Origin: an uncultured Acidimicrobiales bacterium
Lineage (GTDB): Bacteria; Actinomycetota; Acidimicrobiia; Acidimicrobiales; SZUA-35
Direction of reading: 5' to 3'
Length of the DNA: 54,117 bases
Assembly (NCBI GenBank): GCA_937922785.1
Contig: CALAJQ010000014.1
Location: 1 to 54,117 of the forward strand
The translations under genes and the position numbers were made by a program. How positions within the stretch are numbered: the first letter of the stretch is position 1; the number at the start of each line of letters is the position of its first letter. This document shows positions 27,936 through 34,950 of this stretch, piece after piece. Under the pieces are notes generated by a model, which saw nothing but the letters and a program-made list of their open reading frames with translations, searched no databases and was not told the DNA's origin.

Positions 27936-28004
27936 TACCTAATCAAGTCACGACCGACTGATCTCCATGACACGTTTGCAAAAGAATCCTCATCTTCGGT
28001 AAAT

Positions 28005-28018
28005 CAGTTTAAAAACTG
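28005..28018. promoter_or_regulatory. Palindrome upstream of MscS gene
   Basis: CAGTTTAAAAACTG is a palindrome of two 6-bp arms separated by AA, 12 bp before the MscS ATG and inside the space divergent from the sigma factor. It may be an operator or just AT-rich promoter sequence. Confidence 0.3.
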
Positions 28019-28029
28019 CCTATCTGGGT

Positions 28030-28929
28030 ATGAACTCAATAGTGGGCGCGATCACACAGGCACAAGCTCCAGTTGAGGTTCCTGAACCCAGCGTTGAGGA
28101 ACTAACCCGCACACTGGCCGGCGTCGAGGTTAGGCAGTGGATAACTGCCGCGGCCATATTCCTACTTTCGATCGTCGCCGCCTCCTTGGTCAGACGTAGC
28201 ACGAGCAATCTGGTCACTCGCTCTCAAGCAGGACACGGAGTCCTGCTAGCCGGGCGCTTGGCCAGCTATCTGATTGTGGCACTGGGTGTTGTGTACGCAA
28301 TGGACGCAATCGGTGTTGCGGTTACTCCCCTGCTTGGGGCACTCGGTCTTGTGGGCGTGGCGCTTGCGTTCGCGATGCAGGACGTTCTAGAGAACTTTGT
28401 GGCTGGGATCTTGCTGCAGTTCCGAAGGCCGTTTCGCCGGGGTGACGAAGTTGAATCCGACGACTTTGAGGGCGTAGTTCGAGGCATAGATTCTCGAACC
28501 GTCACCATGGTTACGCCCGACGGAGAGACAGTGCGTCTCCCAAGTGCTGATGTGATCAAATCGCCGATCGTAAACCACACATCAGTCGGGCGAAGGCGCT
28601 CAACATTGGACGTGTCAGTTGGATACGACTCGAACCTGGACGAGGTCGTAGAAATCCTGGCTGAAGCCGTACAGGTAGAGGGCGTTCTGGACACGCCTCC
28701 ACCCCAAGCCTACGTTCACACCTTCAGCGACTCCGGTGTTGATATCTCAATTCACTTCTGGCATCTGCCATCTATTGCAGATAAATGGAGGGTGACCGAT
28801 GAAGCTGCTCGCAGCGTGCATCGAACCCTGCGCGAGCGAAACATCGAGATCCCTTTCCCTCAACGCGTGATTCGCTTCGCCAGCGACGAAGAGCGGACAT
28901 CATCCCCGAGACCCAGCGATGTCAGTTAG
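28030..28929 (+). CDS. MscS family mechanosensitive ion channel
   Basis: A 299-residue membrane channel. Three helices occupy about 38-125, and the pore helix region reads PLLGALGLVGVALAFAMQDVLENFVAGILLQFRRPFRRGDEVE, the conserved TM3-beta domain junction of MscS. A soluble beta domain and a C-terminal alpha/beta domain follow. It protects against osmotic downshock. The gene overlaps the convergent hydrolase gene by 30 bp. Confidence 0.9.
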   Translation: MNSIVGAITQAQAPVEVPEPSVEELTRTLAGVEVRQWITAAAIFLLSIVAASLVRRSTSNLVTRSQAGHGVLLAGRLASYLIVALGVVYAMDAIGVAVTPLLGALGLVGVALAFAMQDVLENFVAGILLQFRRPFRRGDEVESDDFEGVVRGIDSRTVTMVTPDGETVRLPSADVIKSPIVNHTSVGRRRSTLDVSVGYDSNLDEVVEILAEAVQVEGVLDTPPPQAYVHTFSDSGVDISIHFWHLPSIADKWRVTDEAARSVHRTLRERNIEIPFPQRVIRFASDEERTSSPRPSDVS

Positions 28930-29736
28930 AAGGTTGGCCAATCGTTCGGGCTGATCGTATTGCACGAGGTGCCCAGAGTCAGCGATTTCGATGAGCTCGA
29001 TGCCGAGCAACTCGGCGAGGCGACGGCCAGTGCCAATCGGCAGCCACACGTCTTCGACGCCCCACGCAACGACTGTTTCGCATCTCATCTGCCCTAATAA
29101 CGGTTCAAGGTCATCGGTGTGTCGTCGATGAACGTCGCGTATTTGACGGTAGAACGCAGCCTGCCCTTCGGCCCCGATCCAAGACCCGGCGATCTGGGCC
29201 TGTTCATCGACGGTCAGATCGCGCAGCGTCGCTCCAGTGAGATACTGACCTAGCAGCGCTTCGTGCATGTTGGCTGGCAGCTGCATAAACACCTCCGAGT
29301 GCTCCTGCGCCAGGTTCCAAAATGGCGACCCCCACGGCTGGACGACTACTGCGTCGAGCAACAAGAGTCGGCTGTAATCTACGCCGTGCACAAGATGGGC
29401 GCGAGTGGTCACTGCGCCGGCAATGTCGTGACCAACAGCTGCCGGACGATCCAGACCCCAATGGTCGATGAGCATCTTCAAGACCTTGGACTGTGAGTCG
29501 AGATCGACAGGAACCCGCTCCCCCCGAGATGAAGCGCCATATCCGGGCATGTCCCACCGGTACACCTCAAACACATCACCTAGGTGAGCAACGACCGGAT
29601 CCCACACTGAAGAGCTGAACGGAGTGCCGTGACACAAGATCAGGGACGGTCCGGTGCCGGTCACACTCGTCGCGATTTCTCGCCCCTGCCACTTCAGAGT
29701 TTCTCGGTACGTTTCTCGGTCGGTTTTTTGGCACAT
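28900..29736 (-). CDS. Alpha/beta hydrolase with Asp nucleophile (dehalogenase/epoxide hydrolase-like)
   Basis: A 278-residue alpha/beta-hydrolase. The nucleophile elbow is GHDIAGA (Asp, not Ser), the oxyanion segment is CHGTPFSSSVW, the acid is probably Asp in WGVEDVWLP, and the His is in DSGHLVQYDQP. An Asp nucleophile points to haloalkane or haloacetate dehalogenase or epoxide hydrolase chemistry. I use ATG 29736, 7 nt downstream of a MerR-type -10, instead of the ATG at 29778, which lies upstream of the promoter. The mRNA is then leaderless and under control of the divergent MerR regulator. Confidence 0.85.
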   Translation of the reverse strand: MCQKTDRETYRETLKWQGREIATSVTGTGPSLILCHGTPFSSSVWDPVVAHLGDVFEVYRWDMPGYGASSRGERVPVDLDSQSKVLKMLIDHWGLDRPAAVGHDIAGAVTTRAHLVHGVDYSRLLLLDAVVVQPWGSPFWNLAQEHSEVFMQLPANMHEALLGQYLTGATLRDLTVDEQAQIAGSWIGAEGQAAFYRQIRDVHRRHTDDLEPLLGQMRCETVVAWGVEDVWLPIGTGRRLAELLGIELIEIADSGHLVQYDQPERLANLLTDIAGSRG

Positions 29737-29742
29737 GCCAGG

Positions 29743-29790
29743 ATCGTAAACCTTCAGGTTGACCTGAAGGCAAGGCATTGTTCATACTCT
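29743..29790. promoter_or_regulatory. MerR-type operator-promoter between hydrolase and merR genes
   Basis: CCTTCAGG-TTGA-CCTGAAGG (29751-29770) is a perfect inverted repeat with a 4-bp centre. On the minus strand it sits between TTGCCT and TACGAT with a 19-bp spacer, the hallmark of MerR-activated promoters. The hydrolase ATG follows 7 nt after TACGAT. On the plus strand TTGACC lies at the palindrome centre, 18 bp before CATACT, with the MerR ATG 7 nt later, so the regulator should repress itself. Confidence 0.75.
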
Positions 29791-29795
29791 CAGCT

Positions 29796-30230
29796 ATGAC
29801 AACAGAGGCAACTATGAGGATCGGAGAAGTTGCGGAGCACCTCGGTGTCGAGACTCACGTTCTGCGCCATTGGGAAGACGTGGGCGTGATCCAGCCCGAA
29901 CGAACCGCAGCCGGCTACCGAAACTACGACAATGAGATGCTGGCGAGACTACAGATCGTCGTTGCTTGCAAGGGAGCGGGACTTTCATTGGAGGAGATCC
30001 GAGTAGTGCTGCACAGCAGGGAGGCTGGGCGTAGGGCGGCCATACGCCGACGGCGCCAAATAGTGGACAGCGACATCAAGAAACTACGCAATACCCGAAG
30101 ATTCCTAGACCACGTCATCGACTGCCGCCATTCGCTCGTCACCCGCTGTCCGGCATGCTCGGAGTTCGCTGAAACTTCACACAGAAACTCCGGAGGGCCC
30201 TCGTTCAGCGTCGGACATTTAGCTCACTAA
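29796..30230 (+). CDS. MerR family transcriptional regulator
   Basis: A 144-residue regulator. The winged helix-turn-helix starts MRIGEVAEHLGVETHVLRHWEDVGVI and continues RTAAGYRNYDNEMLARL, with a dimerisation helix (about 85-120). The tail RCPACSEF carries two Cys that could bind a metal or sense redox state or a ligand. Start ATG 29796 fits a leaderless transcript, and ATG 29814 is a second option. It is divergent from the Asp-nucleophile hydrolase gene and shares the operator. Confidence 0.88.
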   Translation: MTTEATMRIGEVAEHLGVETHVLRHWEDVGVIQPERTAAGYRNYDNEMLARLQIVVACKGAGLSLEEIRVVLHSREAGRRAAIRRRRQIVDSDIKKLRNTRRFLDHVIDCRHSLVTRCPACSEFAETSHRNSGGPSFSVGHLAH

Positions 30231-30333
30231 GTTGTGGCGGCGATGCGTCGGTCTAGATGTCGAATTTCGGCCGGGTTACGGGCAAGTCGGCGAGCGGTGG
30301 CCATCTCTACGGTGGACACTTGCCAGTGCTCGA

Positions 30334-30693
30334 TCAGACCTCGGGCCTGAAGGCAATCGGTCGGACTTCGAATGAGCCGTATGGGATCGGAACCCGGGCG
30401 GCGATGTCCAGTGCCTCGTCGAGGTCGGCAGCTTCGACAACATAATATCCGCCAAGCTGTTCCTTGGTCTCGGCGTATGGCCCGTCTGTGGTGGTGTTGC
30501 CTTCGGGTGACTTATGCAGTGTGGTGGCCGTGCCGGTGGGGGCAAGGCTGGCGCCACCAATAAGGTGACCGCCCTTGGCGAGCTCGGCGTTAAACGCCAT
30601 CCACTCGCCCATCATTGCGTCGAATTCTGGCGTTCCCGGCGCGAAGTCTGGAGCTGCGCTCTCGTCTGAGTTGAGAAGGATCATGTATTCCAT
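30334..30693 (-). CDS. YciI-like (DGPF) protein
   Basis: A 119-residue protein of the YCII/DGPF family: MEYMILLNSDESA at the start, the GNTTTDGPYAETKEQLGGYYVVEAADLDEALD block and a C-terminal VRPI. These proteins have a ferredoxin-like fold and often stand next to ECF sigma or SRPBCC genes. The exact role is unknown. It lies 21 bp after the SRPBCC gene with GAAAG as a possible Shine-Dalgarno. Confidence 0.85.
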   Translation of the reverse strand: MEYMILLNSDESAAPDFAPGTPEFDAMMGEWMAFNAELAKGGHLIGGASLAPTGTATTLHKSPEGNTTTDGPYAETKEQLGGYYVVEAADLDEALDIAARVPIPYGSFEVRPIAFRPEV

Positions 30694-30714
30694 TGTTTTG
30701 CTTTCTGATTGTAG

Positions 30715-31011
30715 TTAGTGGTTGAAAATTGTTGGGCCAAAGCCCATCGGCACCTTGAATTCAAAGACCTGGCCCCGCTGGGCGGCTGTGACCGTTGGCT
30801 TGGTGTTCCATTTGTTTTTACCGAGTTCATTCTTGCCCTTGAACCGTGCGCCGACGTCGGGGCCGTCGGTCTTTCCGACCCATTCGGCTGCCCGACACTC
30901 GGGGCTCATTTCGCCAATCCGACCAACGTCAGTGACGATGTCATAGAGGGTCTCGGGCGGGGCGGGGATAGTCCGCTCGACGGTAACGCTGATTGGCTGA
31001 TGCTTAGTCAT
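30715..31011 (-). CDS. SRPBCC family protein, probably C-terminally truncated
   Basis: A 98-residue polyketide cyclase/dehydrase-type (SRPBCC) protein: SVTVERTIPAPPETLYDIVTDVGRIGEMSPECRAAEW is the standard start. Family members are usually near 150 residues with a final helix, but this frame stops with TAA just after VPMGFGPTIFNH. The last strands and the C-terminal helix are missing. It may be a decayed gene or a short variant. It probably shares a transcript with the YciI gene. Confidence 0.7.
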   Translation of the reverse strand: MTKHQPISVTVERTIPAPPETLYDIVTDVGRIGEMSPECRAAEWVGKTDGPDVGARFKGKNELGKNKWNTKPTVTAAQRGQVFEFKVPMGFGPTIFNH

Positions 31012-31034
31012 GACTGGCGCCTAGTTGGCTACAT

Positions 31035-31055
31035 GGAACCGACTGTTTCGGTTCC
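31035..31055. promoter_or_regulatory. Inverted repeat upstream of SRPBCC gene
   Basis: GGAACCG-actgttt-CGGTTCC is a perfect 7-bp inverted repeat. It lies about 24 bp upstream of the SRPBCC start, in the region expected for the -35. A repressor of the TetR or MarR kind could act there. The regulator is not identified. Confidence 0.4.
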
Positions 31056-31119
31056 TTTGCCTACATGTCGCAGCACTCGCCAAAATTCGACACAAAAAAC
31101 TCAAATTTCTTTTCTGGGA

Positions 31120-32898
31120 TCAAGTCCCCCCACGGGCGTCGGCCACGAGGGTTTTGAGTTCGTCGAGGTGATTGTCGTGGACCTGGCGGGGAGTTGCCCC
31201 GTGTTTGATTGCAACTGCGGCCGCAGCAGCGGTGGCGATGGCGTGCTGAGCGCCGTTGCCCATGAACTTGCAGACCGAGCCGGCCACATGGGTGACACTG
31301 ATATGTTTGCCCGCCATCATCAGGTTCGAAACGTGTGCCGAGTACAAACAGCGAAACGGGATGTCGAACGGTTCTTCATCGCGGGTATCCCACGTCCAGT
31401 CCTTCAGCCGGAAGTCGTAGTCTTCGTGGATGGGGTGATGCAAACAAAATGCTCCCGAGTTCTCAACCACGGCGTCGGGGAACTCAACGTGGTTGACGAT
31501 GTCATTCTCGCTAAGCACATGGTCACCTATGTAACGACGGAACTCGCCTTGTCCAGCAACGTTGCCGACCCAGTCGAACTCTAGGTTCGCCCACTTGTCG
31601 GGTTCCATCGACTTCACGTTCGACATAGTCCCGTAGACCGCCCGGAGAAGATGGTCACGAATGTGCTCGGCCTCGGTGTAGGGGTCACACCATTGGCCGT
31701 ACTCCCAGTAGTGGGTCAGCCGCCGCGTGAGGTTGGCGAAGTTGTCGTCGGTGGGTGGCCGGAACGCCTCCACGACAGGACCGTCCCCGTTGTCTTCGCC
31801 GGGCTTTTTCGCTTGGCCGCCGAGGTCGGCAAAATCCTTTGCCACCTCCGTCGCCCACGGCACTTCGGGGAACTCCACGGGTTCGTCTGCCATCCGGGTG
31901 CGGAAGAAGATCGTATTCCCGTGATGTTGATCGAGGCGTTCTGGAGGTGCGTGACTTTCGCCGTATTCATCAGCGGCCTCTATGCCGAACATCGTGGGCA
32001 CACCGGCGAGAATACCGAGGATGGCAGTGCCGGTGCAGTCGATGAACTGCGATGCGGAGATCCTGATCTCGCGACCGGAGACAGCCTCGCGGGCGTCAAT
32101 GGACTCGATGGCATCGCCGGCCATTACGACATCGAAGACCTGGTGATGGAGAATCACCGTTGCGTTCGGCTCGGACTCGAGGAGCCGGCCAACTTGCAGG
32201 TCACCATCGGGAGTGCGGGCAATGGCTTCGGCCACAGTGGCCCCCTTCTCACCCCGAGGACCGATTCCGATTTCGACACTGGCATTGCCGCCTAGCACCG
32301 GCCGGTTTTGCACAACCGCCACCCGCAAACCGAGACGAGCGGCCACCAGCGCACCAACCGAGCCCGTCACCCCACCCCCGACAACCACCAAGTCAAAAGG
32401 CCCCTCAGGCTCAGGCTGTTCGGGTAGGCCTCGGAGCCGACGCCGCCAGTCGCGGGCGTCGGGACCAGCACCTTCAACCGGTTCGTTGCCGTTAAGGCTC
32501 AGGAAGATTGCGTCGCAGCGACCGGCGAACCCGGTCAGGTCGTGCAAGCTCACCTCCAGAGGGCCAGCGTCGAGATCTACATCGCCAGCTGACTGCCAGC
32601 CCCAGTCTTGCCCGTTTGCGCCGAACTCCGTGTCCAGCCTCACGTTCCCAAGCGATACCTCGAAGCGGCCGGGATGATGGGCCGGAACCCAGTCCTTGGC
32701 CCGAACCCAAACCGAGTACGTGCCACCTTTGGCGATATCGACACTGGTTTGAGCGTCGTCAACGGGCCGACCATTACCGTGAGCCAGCAAGTAGGGCGAG
32801 CCCATTTCGGGAGCGAATTGGGACTCAAGTGTCCAGCCGCCGTAGTCGTCGAACTCCTCCGCCTCGATCAGCACCTCTCCGACTTGGGACTCACTCAT
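31120..32898 (-). CDS. FAD-dependent oxidoreductase with N-terminal jelly-roll-like module
   Basis: A 592-residue protein. Residues about 1-150 form a beta-rich module like golvesin or CBM-type domains (GGTYSVWVRAKDWVPAHHPGRF). Residues about 165-590 are an FAD_oxidored-family flavoprotein: the dinucleotide motif DLVVVGGGVTGSVGALVAARLGLRVAVVQNRPVLGGNASVEIG and the C-terminal LMMAGKHISVTHVAGSVCKFMGNGAQHAIATA block that closes the flavin site. Relatives often sit in polysaccharide-degradation loci. No export signal is seen. Shine-Dalgarno GGAGAAGG precedes the ATG. Confidence 0.85.
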   Translation of the reverse strand: MSESQVGEVLIEAEEFDDYGGWTLESQFAPEMGSPYLLAHGNGRPVDDAQTSVDIAKGGTYSVWVRAKDWVPAHHPGRFEVSLGNVRLDTEFGANGQDWGWQSAGDVDLDAGPLEVSLHDLTGFAGRCDAIFLSLNGNEPVEGAGPDARDWRRRLRGLPEQPEPEGPFDLVVVGGGVTGSVGALVAARLGLRVAVVQNRPVLGGNASVEIGIGPRGEKGATVAEAIARTPDGDLQVGRLLESEPNATVILHHQVFDVVMAGDAIESIDAREAVSGREIRISASQFIDCTGTAILGILAGVPTMFGIEAADEYGESHAPPERLDQHHGNTIFFRTRMADEPVEFPEVPWATEVAKDFADLGGQAKKPGEDNGDGPVVEAFRPPTDDNFANLTRRLTHYWEYGQWCDPYTEAEHIRDHLLRAVYGTMSNVKSMEPDKWANLEFDWVGNVAGQGEFRRYIGDHVLSENDIVNHVEFPDAVVENSGAFCLHHPIHEDYDFRLKDWTWDTRDEEPFDIPFRCLYSAHVSNLMMAGKHISVTHVAGSVCKFMGNGAQHAIATAAAAAVAIKHGATPRQVHDNHLDELKTLVADARGGT

Positions 32899-33032
32899 CT
32901 TCTACCTTCTCCATCTCGATGCAACGTGCCGACACCGCACACTAACTTTGAGTGGGAACTGGGGTCGAATAGCTCGTATGCCACCACAAGCATCTACCCA
33001 TGCGCGCCCGCGGACGCGCCGTCCCAGAGAAG

Positions 33033-33668
33033 TCAGTACAGGCTGTCGCGGTAGTTCTCTTCGAGACTGGCAGCGACCACCTCTACGAACTTTTTGTCGC
33101 CCATCATTCCGCCGATCTGCTCAGCGATGGGTCGGCGGTCAGCTTCAGCCTCGTCGGACGAGGTCCACAGCTTCGAGCGAATCATCGCTTTGCCACAATG
33201 GAAGAATGCCTCCTCCACCTCAACAACTGTGGCCATCAACGCAGGCTTGTCCGACACGGAGAGCCGATCGAGCAGCTCCGGATCACGAGTCAAATGAGCA
33301 GTCCCGTTGACCCGATAGGTCTCACGCTGCCCTGGCACCATAAAGATCAGCCCGATGCGGCCGGTAGACAAAATGTTGCGAGGTCCAAAGCCGAGCGCGT
33401 TTCCTTTCCGTTCGGGAATCGCAAGCGTTGTGGAATCGATCACGTGAACAAATCCCGGTGGATCACCCTTAGGGGATGCGTCTTGGCGGCCTTCGGAATC
33501 ACACGTGGCCACCACAACAAACGGAGAGCGCTCGATGAAATCTCGGGCCGTGTCATCAATCTCGGCAAGGAGCTTCATCTTGACTCGCTCATCAGGTGAG
33601 CCGATCAGTGCCTCCAATTCAGCATCGGTTGTCACAGCGTGCGGTCCGGAATGTTGTGTTGGAGACAT
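33033..33668 (-). CDS. PPOX-type FMN-binding flavoprotein (MSMEG_1061-like)
   Basis: A 211-residue split-barrel flavoprotein related to pyridoxamine 5'-phosphate oxidase, resembling the DR_2398/MSMEG_1061 subgroup: FIERSPFVVVATCDSEGRQDASPKGDPPGFV is the flavin-binding barrel, and CGKAMIRSKLW is the typical C-terminal block. Members often use FMN or F420 in redox reactions. The start is uncertain because the frame extends to 33752. ATG 33668 keeps the conserved part and avoids overlapping the divergent GNAT gene at 33757. Confidence 0.85.
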   Translation of the reverse strand: MSPTQHSGPHAVTTDAELEALIGSPDERVKMKLLAEIDDTARDFIERSPFVVVATCDSEGRQDASPKGDPPGFVHVIDSTTLAIPERKGNALGFGPRNILSTGRIGLIFMVPGQRETYRVNGTAHLTRDPELLDRLSVSDKPALMATVVEVEEAFFHCGKAMIRSKLWTSSDEAEADRRPIAEQIGGMMGDKKFVEVVAASLEENYRDSLY

Positions 33669-33756
33669 GTTCAAAGATTGCCACATTTCTGGATCCGTGC
33701 TGGTCGCTGCGATTAATCTCGCTGCGGCCAAGGCTACGCAAAGTAGTGTCACAGCT

Positions 33757-34413
33757 ATGTCGCCATACCCACCCCTGAACGTGCGGATCGTTACCCCTCG
33801 GCTCGAACTGCACGGAGCTACCGACGATCTGCTTGAGCGGCTCGCCCCACTGGTTCATGCCGGCAAGGCCAACGATGACCCACCACCATACGACGATCCG
33901 TTTTGGGCTTATGAGCCAGACCCGGACCTACGGGTGAACAAATGGCTACAAGGGATATGGCGGGGCCGAGGCACCGTAACTCCAGATCGCTGGCGTTTGC
34001 ACTTCGTGGTGATGGTCGACGGCGAACCTGTCGGTATGCAAGATCTGATTGGCGACGAGTTCGAGACGTTCGGCACGGTCGAGACTTTCTCCTGGCTCTC
34101 GTCAGATGTTCGCTCCCGTGGAATCGGTACCGAGATAAGGTCAGCGATCTTGCATCTTGCGTTCGAGGGACTGAACGCTGCCGAAGCGTGCAGCGAAGCC
34201 GGCTTGACCAACGCCGGTTCCAACGGCGTATCGGAGCGACTCGGGTACGAGCGCAACGGAACGGCATGGGCGACATGCGACGGAAAGCCAGATCTTGGGC
34301 AACGCTGGCGGTTGCTGCGCTCGACCTGGGAGGCGAATCGTCGCGATGACATATTGATGCATGGCATCGAAGAGTGTCGTTCCGCTTTCGGCATAGCCCG
34401 CAGCGACTCCTAA
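33757..34413 (+). CDS. GNAT family N-acetyltransferase
   Basis: A 218-residue acetyltransferase: RIVTPRLELHGATDDLLERL at the start is typical of the RimJ/RimL group. The acetyl-CoA motif is WLSSDVRSRGIGTEIRSAILHLAFEG, followed by AEACSEAGLTNAGSNGVSERLGYERNG. ATG 33757 follows a TAGTGT hexamer (33744-33749) by 7 nt without a Shine-Dalgarno, so this is also a possible leaderless mRNA, though no good -35 is seen. The longer reading from 33505 is rejected because it runs through the divergent PPOX gene. Confidence 0.85.
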   Translation: MSPYPPLNVRIVTPRLELHGATDDLLERLAPLVHAGKANDDPPPYDDPFWAYEPDPDLRVNKWLQGIWRGRGTVTPDRWRLHFVVMVDGEPVGMQDLIGDEFETFGTVETFSWLSSDVRSRGIGTEIRSAILHLAFEGLNAAEACSEAGLTNAGSNGVSERLGYERNGTAWATCDGKPDLGQRWRLLRSTWEANRRDDILMHGIEECRSAFGIARSDS

Positions 34414-34415
34414 AG

Positions 34416-34467
34416 TATTGCGAGTCGGACTTGCACTTGATTCATGTGTTCTCTAGGTTCTGCTGAC
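34416..34467 (+). promoter_or_regulatory. Second copy of the shared operator-promoter, before the sulfatase operon
   Basis: TATTGCGAGTCGGACTTGCA (34416-34435), then -35 TTGCAC (34431-34436), a 17-bp spacer, -10 TAGGTT (34454-34459), and ATG at 34468 after 8 nt. All elements match the promoter at 22936 in sequence and spacing, while the 15 bp between them differ, so the match is not a simple recent duplication. Confidence 0.65.
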
Positions 34468-34500
34468 ATGGACTTGGCAGACGCAGCAGAGAAAGGCTGA
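34468..34500 (+). CDS. Candidate leaderless leader peptide (MDLADAAEKG)
   Basis: The predicted transcript start lies at or next to this ATG. It opens a 10-codon frame ending in TGA at 34498-34500, just before the SRPBCC start. Its 3' end also carries AGAAAGG, a Shine-Dalgarno for the next gene. Translation of the short frame could influence ribosome access to that site. No evidence beyond the layout. Confidence 0.4.
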   Translation: MDLADAAEKG

Positions 34501-34506
34501 CCCGGC

Positions 34507-34950
34507 ATGGCGGTTGTGGAGCGCACAGTGTCGGTCAACGCAACACCCAGCGAAGTCTGGGCCATACTGGCGAACTTCGCTGCCATTAGCGGCTGGGCGT
34601 CCAACGTTGACCACTCCTGCCTGATGACCAAACAAACCAGCGATGTTGGCACGGTTCGACGGATTCAAAGCGGCGGCACAACCGTGCTGGAAACGGTCAA
34701 GGTGTGGGAGCCCGAGCAGCAACTCGCTTATGAGATCACGGGACTGCCGCCTGCCATCAAGAGGGTGACCAATACCTGGCGCCTGAGCCCAAATGGCCAC
34801 CAGACAGAGGTGACGCTTACCTCCGATGTGGATGCCGGCCCTCGCCCACCGCAGCAGTTGATAGCGAAGGTTGTAGGCAAGAAACTCGGTGAGGCTTCGG
34901 ACCAAATGCTGGCCGGGCTAACCGCTGCACTGTGGGGTACTCGTGTCTGA
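34507..34950 (+). CDS. SRPBCC family protein
   Basis: A 147-residue START-like/polyketide cyclase-fold protein of normal length: AVVERTVSVNATPSEVWAILANFAAISGWASNVDHS at the start, the ETVKVWEPEQQLAYEITGLPPAI strand region, and a long C-terminal helix (KVVGKKLGEASDQMLAGLTAAL). It should bind a hydrophobic ligand. The role is unknown. It has Shine-Dalgarno AGAAAGG in the leader and overlaps the sulfatase gene by 8 bp, so the two are coupled. Confidence 0.85.
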   Translation: MAVVERTVSVNATPSEVWAILANFAAISGWASNVDHSCLMTKQTSDVGTVRRIQSGGTTVLETVKVWEPEQQLAYEITGLPPAIKRVTNTWRLSPNGHQTEVTLTSDVDAGPRPPQQLIAKVVGKKLGEASDQMLAGLTAALWGTRV

